This document shows, piece by piece, positions 23,480 through 34,790 of a DNA stretch of 64,000 nucleotides. Positions within the stretch are counted from its first letter, which is position 1. The number at the start of each line of letters is the position of its first letter. The position numbers and the translations under genes are program-made. Source of the stretch: Tretioscincus oriximinensis (taxonomy: Eukaryota; Chordata; Lepidosauria; Squamata; Gymnophthalmidae); the NCBI GenBank assembly GCA_022410635.1, contig JAJVDF010000280.1:1267136-1331135 (forward strand), read 5' to 3'. The notes below the pieces were generated by a model. The model was not told the DNA's origin and made no database searches. It saw nothing but the letters and a program-made list of their open reading frames with translations.

Positions 23480-25358
23480 TTATTAGTTTTTTTTTTTTTT
23501 TACTAATGCACAAAATTATTATTATTATATCAATACAATACGGTACACAGAAAAGAAAACAAGAAAACACACACAGTAAATGTACATACATACAACAATT
23601 AATATATAACAAATCACTTGCCCCCCACCCCCTCTCTCCCGATCCGGAGTCCATATCGGTATGGTCATTTTAAGGTATCAATCTCAATGTATGCATAAGA
23701 GCTATCATCTCTTTAATTATTCTATGCCTGTTTTGATTGCCTGAGTTCACCTTATCATATATTAGTTTCCATTTTTGCATCCAATTGTATTTTATCTGGA
23801 TATTCATTATCTTTAGCCTCCTTTCCCTCACCGCGTCCAACATCATAATTTCGNCCATATAGTCATACCATAACTCCCNGGACCATTTTGAATGNTCTTT
23901 CCAACCNCGCGCCATGACTNTATGGGCGGCATATATTCCTTGTTTTATAATATTCAATTGATCTATTGTCCCTGTTGTTATCTCTATATTGTTGATGATC
24001 CACGTTTTACTATTATTTGGAATAATCTGACCCGTTAAGTCTCTCAACTCGTTATATATACTTTTCCTAAATGCGACTACGTGTGGGCATAATGCCCACA
24101 TGTGGATATACGTCCCTGGGGTGTTACACCCATGCCAGCAATGTGGTGATGAAGCCGCTATGTGTGCCATTTGTTTCGGTGTTCTGTACCAATAATTCAG
24201 TAATTTTTTTTCTACTCCTTTAAATTTATTATATTTAATTTTTTCCACTTCTTGAATCCATTTATCCCATTCATGATCTTTTATATTTATATCTGTATTC
24301 CAGTGATCTCTTATTTTTGATTTCCTAGTGAACTCATTATCTGCTAGTAGCTCATACAATTTAGCAATTATATTTTTTTTGTTATGTATTCTATTTTCCA
24401 CAATCTCTTCCATTTTAGTTTTAAGAGTGAGCATTTGATTTTTAACCTCATTCTTACGTATATAGAGGAATACAGACATAATTTTTAACCAATCATTGCT
24501 GTCATTGGCTAGATTTCTAATCCTTTGTATATTTAGCGGAGCCCCGGTATCCTCATATAATTCCCTTAATCGCGTTACCTGTAGAGACTTCAAAAATATT
24601 CCTAGGTTTTCGTCTCCGTTAACATTTATAATTTTTGTTGATGCTATTGGGTTAATGGCCGGAGCTATCTCTTTCCGATGTTTCTGCCATATCTTCCAAC
24701 ACCCTTTTAACGGTGGAAGCCAGTTTTGTTTTACTCTTCTGTCGACGTTATCCGTGAGGATTGGATAGTGTGGTATATTATTTAATATCCTCTCTACTCG
24801 GATTGACTTGTTTATATCTTTGTGTTCTAGATCAATAATTTTTAATATTTGCCACGCTATGTGATAGAGTCTTACGCTAGGGAAACCCCAACCTCCTTTT
24901 TTCTTATCCATGTAAAAGTTAAGATTCGAGATTCGGTTCTTTTTGTTATTCAATACCCATTTTTTTATTTCCGTATCCCATAGTTTAATCTTTGGGATTT
25001 GAATTATCCCTGGGACTACTTGAAATAAGTACATGAACCTGGGTAGTATCATCATTTGTGTTATTCTTTTTTTTGTTAGTAGGTCCCATTGGGTTGCCGG
25101 CCATTTTTTTAGCTTTTTCTTAATTCTGTTCCATACCATGTTGTAATTGGTGTCTATAAGTTTTTGTGGATTTTTGGTTATTTTTACACCCANATACGTC
25201 ATTTTCTTAATCCCTGTCTTAATGCCAGTAAGATTAGAGATTCGTCTTAGATCAGCCTTCTTTATATTGATCGTTAATAATTCTGACTTATCCAAGTTTA
25301 TTTTTAAGCCTGATAGTTTCTCGAATCTCTCCAGCTCCTGAGTTATATGTGGGAGTGT
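23480..25358 (-). mobile_element. L1 (LINE-1) insertion, 5'-truncated, with 15-bp target duplication
   Basis: The element is flanked by CTGTTGTAACTTTTC at 23465-23479 and 25359-25373. Its 3' poly(A) appears as a T15 run at 23487-23501 on the + strand. It keeps the C-terminal third of ORF2 and about 180 bp of 3' UTR and lacks endonuclease and catalytic reverse transcriptase regions, so it cannot move by itself. Confidence 0.9.
23670..25358 (-). pseudogene. L1 ORF2 C-terminal fragment (open frame)
   Basis: The frame is open from the truncation point to a stop at 23670-23672, about 562 codons. It begins in the thumb-proximal RT region (ELERFEKLSGLKINLDKSEL) and contains KKWPATQWDLLTKKRITQMM, ILPRFMYLFQVVPGIIQIPK and KKGGWGFPSVRLYHIAWQIL. 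Near its C-terminus lies HCWHGCNTPGTYIHMWALCP, which fits the CX3CX7HX4C cysteine motif of L1 ORF2. Only ambiguous bases interrupt the translation, with no frameshift, so the copy is young. It has no start codon context of its own and is a dead fragment. Confidence 0.9.
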
Positions 25359-25374
25359 CTGTTGTAACTTTTCA

Positions 25375-25859
25375 ACTGCTGGATGTTTGTCTGTCCTGAA
25401 AAGAGTCTGGCCAAAAATGCTAATGACTTACTATGAAAGTGATAATTGAACTCAGTATGGGACGTGAGCAGGAAACACACATATTTTTCTCTTGGTGCAG
25501 CTTTGCGAACAAAGATCTATGAAAGGGGTCTATTTGTTCACATTTGTCGCTGGTTTGCTGGTGGCTAATAAGGCCAATGCAGGATAAGCAGGTCTGGCCA
25601 TATACACAGCTGCTTCTTCAATAGCATGGTATTAGCAATAAAAAGGTCTCTCCTTCAATCAAGGGTTAGAGAATTGAATCTTCCTTGATCAAAGATTCAA
25701 AGTGATTCAGAGCTGTTAACACCTGCTATTTATACTATCAGCAGGAACTCCTTCTCTAATGCACAAAGCAATTCAAAGGTGTTTCCCACTTGACTGATCC
25801 CAGTGCGTAGGAACTAATAAGCAAAAGTGAAAATACTATTACTCATTACTAACACATGG
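25375..25859. other. Intergenic, no gene seen
   Basis: Unique-looking DNA between the L1 insertion and the LINE remnant at 25860. Near 25660-25695 there are short direct and inverted repeats (CAATCAAGGGTTAG, TTGATCAAAGATTCAA). Confidence 0.4.
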
Positions 25860-26160
25860 CCTCAATGCTGGTAACTTCAGCTATTTGAAGGACTGCAGTG
25901 TTGGTGATGATGTCATCCCTGTAGATGTGTAGGATGGTATGGAGGCAGCACTAGTGAAAGCGCTCAAGGCATTGTAGGTGTAGGGGATAGACCCATACAT
26001 TTCAGACCCATACAGAAGAGTAGACAATACGATGGCACCGTACACGCTGATCTTTGTGCTTTTCTTCAGATGTTTTTTATTCGACTCTTCTGTACTGTCT
26101 CCCAAATGCACTGTGTGCCTTTGCTGACACTTTCAGCAATGTGTCACTATCAGATAATAT
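25860..26160 (-). pseudogene. Decayed LINE ORF2 remnant (non-L1, RTE/Rex-like)
   Basis: The minus strand reads KKHLKKSTKISVYGAIVLST then LLYGSEMY, and after a frameshift PYIYRDDIITNTAVLQIAEV and TSIEAMC. This is the shape of the post-RT region of several LINE clades (VYRAVVLxTLLYGxE...NTxVLxxA). The second block is in another frame from the first, so it is a relic. The clade is inference. Confidence 0.6.
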
Positions 26161-27300
26161 CTGGACACACAGACACTTAAAGGTTCAGAAAGTGGCTTAT
26201 AGTATATAATCTTTTACAGTCTAAAATAGAAGTGGCACACAAGGCAAAAGGGCTGAGAAGGACAAAAGAAACAGCAGGGCAGATGAAGAGGCCCTAGAAT
26301 GTCATCATTTTTCCTTTCCATGTCTGGGTAACATTGTTGTCTAGACGACAAAACCAAGATTTAGGTCATAAATTATGTGTCTGGATCAGCCTTCTCCATA
26401 GTGCTGAATCTGCTGATGGGATATTTGCAGAACTGATTTATTGTGAGTTTGGTTTTTGTGCAAATGTGGAAAATCCTCGACTCCCAAATCTTGTCTCATC
26501 TCTTGTCTTGATACATAAGGTCTCCTCTATCTTTTCTTGTTGTAGATATTTTCCATTACATTCCACTATATTTCTGGTCATTGGTAGAACACACGACTGC
26601 CCTCTCTCCCTTCTCTAGGCAGGCATCAGGTTGACGGACATGCTAGAAATATCATCAATAGTGCAAGGTTCCCAACCTCCCTAGCTTCCATTTTGCTGCC
26701 AGTGGTAGCTAAGTCAGTTTCTTCTTGTCCTGTAATTTTGACTTTCTATACTTGAAGGTGTTGCTTTCTCTGTGAGAACTCCCTTAGGCAACCATTACAC
26801 ATAGTTTGAGAACATCTCAGTAAACGTTCATCAGATGTTATTGCTTAGCAAAAGGAAAACAAAAAATAAAGGTGCACATGTATGAATGAAAATATTATGC
26901 CATCATTTTTCATAATGAGCTCTGATAACTTTGGAAGCTCAGTAACACCTAAATTGTAATCTATCTCTGATCCATCTTCAGAATGAGAGAACATATCAGC
27001 AAAGTGACTAGTGATTTTGTATATTCATTATTTCACCGAATTTTAGATTTTTGAGGTGGTTTTTTTTGTCTTCAATCCAAAAGCATAGGATCAAGTGCAA
27101 GGGATAGACAACATATTCAATTAATTCTTTAGGTTTGAAGAATGTTTAAATGTAAAGTTTCTGACTAATCCTTCTAAGGTGGATTGAAAGTGGATTAAAG
27201 AAGGCCTCTAGCGAGGCGGTGTCTCAGTAAGGATATACAATCCTGCTAAGGTTAAAATGAACTATAATAATTCAGGCAATAAGTGGATTGTGCCTAATGA
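26161..27300. other. Intergenic, no gene seen
   Basis: The + frame at 26334-26618 has no recognised family and no splice context. No element boundaries seen. Confidence 0.35.
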
Positions 27301-27304
27301 TGAC

Positions 27305-27660
27305 AAGTTGAATGCATGAGAATATCTAGCCTGGAGAGGAGATGGTTAAAGGCACATGAAATATTGCCTTCAAATATCTGAAGGGCTTTCTTGCAATGAT
27401 GAAGCACACTATTTCTGTTGTTATTCCCGAACTGACTGAAATTTGAAGGTGGAAATGGCAGAGAAACTGGTTTAGCCAATGACAGGAAGAACAGTACTAA
27501 CAGGAAGATTTATGGCAAGGGAACAGACTGGCTAGGGATGTCCAGGAAATGTTTAAGCAAAGGATTAGACAGATAAGTCAGATGTGTTTTGGTTGCGTCC
27601 TATACTGAAGATCTGACACTGATGGGGACTAACAGTCAGGTGTGACCTCTGATCAACCGC
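27305..27660 (+). mobile_element. CR1 LINE remnant, decayed
   Basis: ATATCTAGCCTGGAGAGGAG, TTCAAATATCTGAAGGGCTT and later GGGAACAGACTGGCTAGGGA follow the order of the CR1 ORF2 end (SLEKRR..., YLKG..., and the 3' UTR), with many stops and indels. Confidence 0.6.
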
Positions 27661-27987
27661 CCACTGTTGTTGTTGTTTTGTTCATCCATGTCCTTCTATT
27701 TCAGCAAAGAGATCAAGATACTGCAATTTCCTCCACACCATTTTATTATTAAAGCAATACTGTGCAAGATAGGCTGAGGTAATGATTATCTATGAAGGCT
27801 TGATTCTCATTCTGTACCAGAAAGGGACTTGCTGTCTACAAGCAATTACAGACTAGTTCAGTTCCTAGTACAGGTTCAAACTCTAATCTTCCAGGCTTCA
27901 ATACTCTGACTGTTGCATTAGAACTGCATTGATTCCACAAGAGATTATGAATAGTCATTCTTGCTACATATTAGAAACCAACAACAT

Positions 27988-28108
27988 TGACCCTTTCTGC
28001 CCTAGGCCTCATTTTGGGATATATCTTGGAATAGGGGCTTCCCATAGACTACACTGGCATGCAGATGATAGGTCCCTATTCCAAGACGTATCCTAAAATA
28101 AAACCTTT
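27988..28108. mobile_element. Foldback MITE family A copy
   Basis: CTGCCCTAGGCCTCATTTTG, GGATATATCTTGGAATAGGG, ATAGACTACACTGGCATGCA and TCCCTATTCCAAGACGTATC are both arms of family A with a shortened centre. Confidence 0.65.
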
Positions 28109-28189
28109 ATTTGTTCACTTCAATTGGACAGAATACAATAAAATGGGAGGACATATATACATATAAAGTTTTCTATATATAATATATAC

Positions 28190-28545
28190 TGCTCAAAGCA
28201 GTTAAGGGAACACTGTAACATAACAATAAAGATGACAAAGCAAAAAATAAAACAATAATACAGCAAACAAAATGACATTAATAATAAATCAAACAAGGAT
28301 AACCATATCCTTGAAATTATCTTTCTGCCAAAATATAAGTAAATAACATTTTTTCATAGATCCAGTCTATCATTTGGGCCATTATGGTATCTATGATTTT
28401 TTGGATAACCATCCAGAAATAGTTTACATCGGGGCAAAACCACCATAAGAGGAGATAATCACCAAGTTGAAGGTTACAGTGCCAACAAACTAGGTTTATA
28501 TCATTATTGAAACATGTAAGCTGTGAAATGAACTAGTGATGTTTT
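28190..28545 (-). pseudogene. Old L1 ORF2 C-terminal relic
   Basis: The minus strand reads LCWHCNLQLGDYLLLWWFCP then DVNYFWMVIQKIIDTIMAQM and KMLFTYILAER. This matches the L1 ORF2 C-terminus (a CWHC...W..C-type motif). Stops interrupt it, so it is much older than the copy at 23480. Confidence 0.65.
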
Positions 28546-28559
28546 TTGTCCACTTTAGA

Positions 28560-30385
28560 ACACTATAATGAATGTACAACCCCTCCCCCTAAAAAAAAAA
28601 AGAAAAAAGAAAAAAACGATAAAGCATTCTTAACCAACAACAACAGTCTTGGCTGGTTATTGGCTCTTTTACATAATTTAAATGAAAATAAACTGACATA
28701 AGCTGGATTGGGCCCTCAGCACCCTGGTCACATATGTGCTTTTAAATCATCTACTGAAGAACTGGACTGAAAACTAGACTGAAGATGTTTAAATGTAATT
28801 TCATATATGTGACTGTGGCTTATAAAAAACAATACAATCTGCAACAGAAAAGCAATAAAATATGTTATAAATGATCAAAATGGAATTTCATGGAATAGAA
28901 ATAGAACAGCACTCATGAAGGAATTAAAACTGTCCTTAGAACAAGATATAGGCCCCTTCTGCACTTCTGAATATCTATCCACCATGCTATCAAGGGACCA
29001 TCAGACAAGATATTCAGCAGGATAAGCAAGAAGAAATTTCAGGAGCAAGAAGAAATTTCAGGATCCAAACAAGATTCCACATTTTTTTCTTGACCTCGGT
29101 TTCTTGTTCACTAGAACCAAATGTCACTGGTCAAAAGAGAACATTACAATTCTTTCATTCATTTAAAAGATTGATATCCTATTCTTCACCCAAATTTCTC
29201 AACTTTCATCTTAGTTGTGTTTCTGCTCTGCTTCTGTTGACTCACAGTATGAATTTGCAGGTGGATTTGTGAGAACTTTCCAAAGGGAATTTATCGGTTG
29301 AACATGGCAGATGTTTGCCCAACTAGGATGTATTTCCCCCTTCCTTTTATTTTACTATTTCTTAAAAATATCCTCCTTTATCATAGTATTTGATTTTAAC
29401 AATTGTCTCCTTTGGCTTAGTCTTCCCTTACTATCCTAAGAAAACTCTACAGATTTCCTTAGAGTAAGATATGGTAGTTTAACAGATAGACATTTTAATG
29501 CAAAATAAATAGAATCTATTATGTCACAGAGCTTTAATCTTCCAAATATACAGCCAGGACATGAAATTGCATCTTAGGACCTAGCTATCAACTGTGCAAA
29601 TGTCAGCTTCAAAGTTTTCTTTGCCAGGGTAAATGTAAAGAATATCACAATCATATTTTTATGGGCTTCCCCAGCTTCACTTGGGCCTCAAAGGACTTCA
29701 TACAATGCCTTTGTTCTCTTCTAGGCCCATGGAATTTCCCCCAAGATTAACCCTCTAGGCACTTTTCCCCTCACTGTCACACTGTTTGTGTTCTGATCTT
29801 CTAGCGTCTCCCTGGAAACCCCCAGCTGAGACAAAAGGCCTTTTGGTATTCATTCCAAGCATGTCCCATCCGACTATCAGGATTTTTAGCCTGCAAGCCC
29901 CTTTTCAAGCAGAAATAACCCAGACTGATATCCATCACCACCATACCAAACATGCGGTGCAGGGGTCAGGCAACCTGCCCTTCAAATAGAGGATGGGGCC
30001 AATTTCCCTCCCCAAATAAGAAACAAAAGGCACCACCCTAAGGCAGTCCCAAAATATCGAGTCTTACACATACAAACTATCATTGCTCAAGTTCAGTTCT
30101 TAAGCGTGCAAANTAGTTCTAACCTTTCCATGTTATTCATTGGAATAGTCACAGGTTAGTAAACTACCTGCTGTGCTTTTCTCTTTGATATGGAGTTTCC
30201 TTCTACCCAATTGCTTTCAGAATCTAAGACCCACCCTTCCACTTCCTCCTGTAAAGCTGACAACTTGGAATAATGTTTAAATATCAGGATTTGCTTTTGT
30301 ATAAAGTATGGAAAGGAAATTTTAAAAAGTCATTCAAAAAGTAAAAACAGGAGCTTCCCCATATATTAAAGATTTTAAAAAAACC
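28560..30385. other. Intergenic, no gene seen
   Basis: AT-rich DNA with an A-rich run near 28590-28615. A local direct repeat (AGCAAGAAGAAATTTCAGGA twice) lies at 29027-29063. No supportable gene. Confidence 0.4.
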
Positions 30386-30388
30386 AGG

Positions 30389-30448
30389 AGCTGTGGGATG
30401 ACAGAGGGGGCACATGAATCACCCGTGAGAACACAGCTTTGTGTTGCT
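30389..30448 (-). repeat. Inverted partner of the 60-bp sequence at 21962-22021
   Basis: The reverse complement is AGCAACACAAAGCTGTGTTC and onward, 59 of 60 bases the same as the + copy 8.4 kb to the left. The flanks differ. Confidence 0.8.
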
Positions 30449-30713
30449 CCTTTGTAAGAGTTTTTGCAGAGTGTATTTTTAAAAAACCTTTGAATGAAGC
30501 AATTATTTTGAAGATATTTAATTACTGAAATGGGTGGTGCCAGCAAGCAGTTTGGATAACTTAGACAAATTCATAGAGGTCAGCCGTGGCAGAATTTCCA
30601 CCCCCTCCCCTCCAGCCCTGTTTTAGTGGCTGCACGGGGGGGGAAGCAACACATTTTTTCTCCTGTCATTCGGCCCCTTTCAACTAGCAGCATTGTTTAA
30701 ATCCCATGCCACC

Positions 30714-31241
30714 AACATAAGAACATAAGAACATAAGAAGAGCCATACTGGATCAGGCCACAGCCCATCGAGTCCAGCATTCTGTGTCACACAGAGGCCC
30801 ACCAGATGCACCTGGGCAGTCCAAACAGAGGAAGGCAAAATATGCTGCTCCTGTTCGTGACTCCCTGCAAATGGTATTTCAGGAGTCCTGCCTGTTGCTC
30901 CATCCCAGAGGCGACATCCAGACAACTATCTTAGTATCCATTTATACCTTTGGTGTCCATAAACCTGTCTAGTCCTGTCTTGAAACTATCCAAGCTGTTA
31001 GCTACCACTACCTCTTCAGGAAGTAAATTCCACAGGTCGATGACCCTCTGGGTGAAAAAATACTTTCCTTTGTCTGTTCTCACTTTTCTACCCAACAGTT
31101 TTAAGGAGTGCCCTCTGGTCCTTGTGTTGTGTGATAGAGAAAACATTTTTTCTCTGTTCACCCTGTCCATCCCATGCATGATTTTGTACACTTCAATCAG
31201 ATCACCCCTCAAGCGTCTCCTTTCAAGGCTGAAGAGGCCCA
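30714..31241 (-). mobile_element. CR1-clade LINE, 5'-truncated 3' end
   Basis: The same family as 10634-11285: the minus strand encodes [40 protein letters not shown] and GKYFFTQRVIDLWNLLPEEV, then the 3' UTR and three AACATAAG units (ATGTTCTT on the minus strand). The frame is open. Truncated at about 31241, right after the codons for the GLFSLE motif. Confidence 0.88.
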
Positions 31242-33160
31242 GTTTAAAGAGCCTCAGCTGAGGGGCAGCAAAATGGTTCCAAGCCCACCTAAGTGCTTAG
31301 AGCATGCAAACAGCAAAGGTTTTGGGTCTCCCCAACCCATTTCTGATTTTGTGCAAGTTTTGACTTGAGCAAAAGCCAGGTGGCTGATCCTTAAACGTCT
31401 TCTGGCTCCTAATGAACTCAGAGTCTGCTGCCACCTCCTGCTGTTCCTGTTTCTCACTTTTGACAGAAGTTTGAATTTCCCGTGCTGGAGCAGTGGCAGA
31501 GAAATACAATTGCTGAGCCGGCAGCAATGGCAAGAGATCCCAATCATTTCTGTCAGCACTGGGTTGGCAGATCCTTGGGAATGTCCGTAGGTTCACTAGA
31601 AGCCAGAGTATTCCTAAATGTCACCCCCCTCTCCAGCCAGAAAGGGCCAGGTGCTGATGCTGTCCTATGAGAGGACTGGGTGGACTGAGAGGATTAGTAA
31701 CTGGAAACACCACCTTTCTGGACATTCCCCTGCTGGCCATTGTCTAGGGTGAGGTTTATACCTCCTCCTAGACCCCAGGCATATCCTGATTTGCAACAGG
31801 GTAATTGCACAATGGAGTACGACTGCTCTTCCAATGAAGGCAGTGCTGAGTAAAAGCAAATTGTATTTTTCAGCTCTTGCTTCACTTTTTGGGGGAATAT
31901 CCACTGCTGCCGTGTTTTGCTCTCAGATCAGTACATGGCCACTCCATTTTCGTTTTGGAGTAAATGAAAAGGAACCAGGCAGCACTGACTTCTTTCACTC
32001 CTGTGTTTTTCCTGAAGATGAGGTTGTCCTAGCTAGAATGAATGCCTAGGTACTTCCTCCAGACTGGAGGTAGGATTTCTCTATGTGCCAATTGAAGGGA
32101 GCCATCCGCACACCATAGTTTTGGCTTTGTGATAAGCAAAAACAATTCCTAGGGCCCTATATGAGACCAGGTGCTGAGCTAGTCCCTAGATGAGCTTTGG
32201 CCTGATCCAGCAGGACTCACTCATCTTATGTTCTTAACTGCAGCCCTCAGTAATGGTTATCTGATAGAAGCAGGAAAGAGTCCAACTGTTCTTAAAGTCA
32301 ATCGTTCAAAATGTTTTCCCCAAATACATGTCAGAATAGAGATTTCTCAGTATAAAAATGAATTACCTCTCCTCCTTGCCCAACTTTGGAAACCTCTTAG
32401 CTTCAGTGTTTTGTCTTTTTGTACAAACCCTACACAGGGGATGAATGAATTTGTAAATTTCAGTATTACTGTCTTATACTGAAAACCTGTGATTTTAGAA
32501 AAGCAGGAACATGAATTTGTTTCTACATACATTTCCCCCCAGTTGTTTTATTTTATCTATTACAGTACATATATATTTTTGTTGAAATGTGAAAAGTATA
32601 AAATTAGTAGTTTTGCATTAAACCCGATGCTGAATTCATTTTTCCTCCTGACACATTTACATATTTTGAATAAGGAAGGAGACGCAAAGGATCTGAATCC
32701 CAAATAACTGCTGGTAACTTTCTTAATGGTATCTTAACTGCTATCTTTTTTGTAAGATAAGCTGGCCAACACCTATTGATAATTAGTATTTTCAGTGGCT
32801 GATGGCAATTGATTGTTGAGTTTCCTAATGTTGTATGAAATCTGAAATAAAACAAGTTTGAAGATATATGCAAAACAGCAAGCCAACAGGAGGGATGAAT
32901 ATTCCTATTTTGTTTCTTGTTCTTATTTCCTTTTGATGATCTCCTAAATTGATACATAGATATAAAGCCAACAGGGAGATGGGTGGGCAACAATAATTGT
33001 ACCTTCCAAGTGCCAGTTGACTTCTGGATAAAATGATGGGCACGTTTAGCACAAGTTGTGCCTGGTTTCATCTACTAAAGCCAAAGTAGCTCCTCTAGAG
33101 CAACCGAGAGAAACAAACTGACAAGTATATGGGCTTAGGTCCTCATTCCTTGTATAGTAG
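31242..33160. other. Intergenic, no gene seen
   Basis: Several medium open frames on both strands (for example 31254-31596 minus, 32604-33071 minus) have no family resemblance. A CR1 tail fragment is at 32178-32237. Confidence 0.4.
32178..32237 (+). mobile_element. CR1 3' tail fragment
   Basis: CTAGATGAGCTTTGGCCTGA, TCCAGCAGGACTCACTCATC and TTATGTTCTTA match the last part of the CR1 3' UTR (GGCTGTGGCCTGATCCAGTA... CTTATGTTCTTA). Confidence 0.65.
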
Positions 33161-33470
33161 CTCCTTGGCACGAATGGCTCAATTACTTAGGAAGCGATCT
33201 CTCATCAGGGAGATCGGATTTCGAAGCTCTGTGTCGGATGTGGGGAGGGGTGAGCATATTTCACTAGCCTATAACTCTAGCCAAGCCAGCTATTTGAAAG
33301 CAAGAACTGCAAGAAATTGCAACTGATTGCAAGTAGATACATGGGAACCATCACAGCCTGGTGGGGAAGATAGAATGTGAGCCTTCGGGCAAAATACCCT
33401 TGTAAGCCACTTTGAGTCCCTTTGAAAGGTGAGAAAAGTGGAGTATAAGAACCCAGTTCTTCTTCTTCTT
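33161..33470 (+). mobile_element. tRNA-derived SINE
   Basis: The head has an A box-like TGGCTCAATTACTTAGG and a B box-like ATTTCGAAGCTC (33171-33226). The tail has TTGTAAGCCACTTTGAGTCC and GTGGAGTATAAGAACCC, and ends in a CTT repeat. Head and tail together give about 300 bp. This is a different family from the Sauria SINE at 15193. Confidence 0.6.
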
Positions 33471-34688
33471 GACTGTGATGATGAATGTCAGTCTTGGGAA
33501 ATGAGGATGTGAGCTTGAAGAAAAGAAACAATCTCCTTGAGAAGAGACCCATTCCTGAGAGGGCAAAGAGTCTTCCTCTTGCACTGAACACACTCCTCTG
33601 GAAGAGTGGGGGGTTTGATAGTATATGATTCAGTCATTAGGAATGAAAATAGCAGTGTGTGTGGTGGACATGCAAATTGCATGCTGACTTTCCTTGTTTG
33701 TGTGGAGGCTGCAGGTGTCACCTGTCATATAGATTGGTTGTTAGAAAGTGCTGGAGAAGAGTCAGTGTTTGTAGTGCATGTGAGCATCAGTGGTATGCAG
33801 AAATGAAACTGGGTGTTCCTGGAATCAAAAATAGGTTATTAGGTAGAAGGCTGACAGCTGAAACATCTGGGATAATTTCCTCAGGAATCCGCATGCTTTA
33901 TGTGTGGTCCACTGAGGCAGGCAGAATTGTTTTTTATTTGTTGAACACTATAGAATATTTTCAAAAAATATGGAAGGATGGGAGGGATAGATGCCACTTG
34001 AATCATAAAGGGACCAGACTGCTGGTGCAAAAATTAAAAAGTGGTCATCAGCTTTTGAACTGATACTAGGGAGAAATGGGAGAAATAGAAGAGTGTCCAA
34101 TTTAGCAACACTTATTACTTATGGAAGGAGCTGAAAATAATTATATCTGTCCTAAAAGAGAAAAGGTAAAAATAAGCAATGAAAATGTAGCTAGGTAATT
34201 AGCTGTTTTAAAGAGACCATGTATGTGCAACATCCACTTGCTGTCTCTATTATATAATGATGCCAAAAATATCCAGAGAATCCCATGATTTTCACAGAGC
34301 CACATTCTGTGTAACAGTAATCCCATTATGTAGAAACGAAAAAGAATCACTGTCTTGACGTAAAAAAAAAAGACCGAAACAATTATGGATAGCAAATTTG
34401 AAAGCAAACACCCATGTACTGAAAGGCCTCAACAAACAACCCAGCACAAAACCGGCACTTAGCAAAATGAGTCAATTTAGCTCTACACAGGAACAAATCA
34501 AGTAAAACTAAGAAGTCCAATGTGTCAAATAATTTCCCAAAACTTCTTAACAGCAAGGAACACAAATATCATATTCTGTTTCTCTTTGTTCTGTGACTTC
34601 TTGAAATTTTCTGTTAGGCACTTCTGTTTCTTTTGCAAGTCATGGCTCCAGAATTTCTTTAGCTCCTTTTTAGGTAGTTCTAAAGGGG
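33471..34688. other. Intergenic, no gene seen
   Basis: Open frames at 33606-34063 (+) lack recognised homology. No repeat boundary visible. Confidence 0.35.
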
Positions 34689-34790
34689 ACTATTTATTTA
34701 TTTATTTATTTATTTAATATGTATCCCATCCTACATCCACAGATTCCAAGAGGGGTCACAATAAATAATTGAAAAAAATAAAATAAAACA
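34689..34790 (-). repeat. LINE/SINE 3' tail, minus, with (TTTA)n
   Basis: TATTTATTTATTTATTTATT is followed by GTATCCCATCCTACATCC, the reverse complement of the GG-TGGGATA tail type, starting with the terminal TAAA repeats. Confidence 0.55.

Noticed and set aside
26334..26618. 94-codon + frame with hydrophobic stretches
   Set aside because: No recognised domain, no splice signals in a sensible arrangement and low-complexity T-rich DNA.
33161..33235. Possible tRNA gene (A and B boxes)
   Set aside because: No complete cloverleaf or anticodon arm; followed by a SINE tail, so it is a tRNA-derived SINE.
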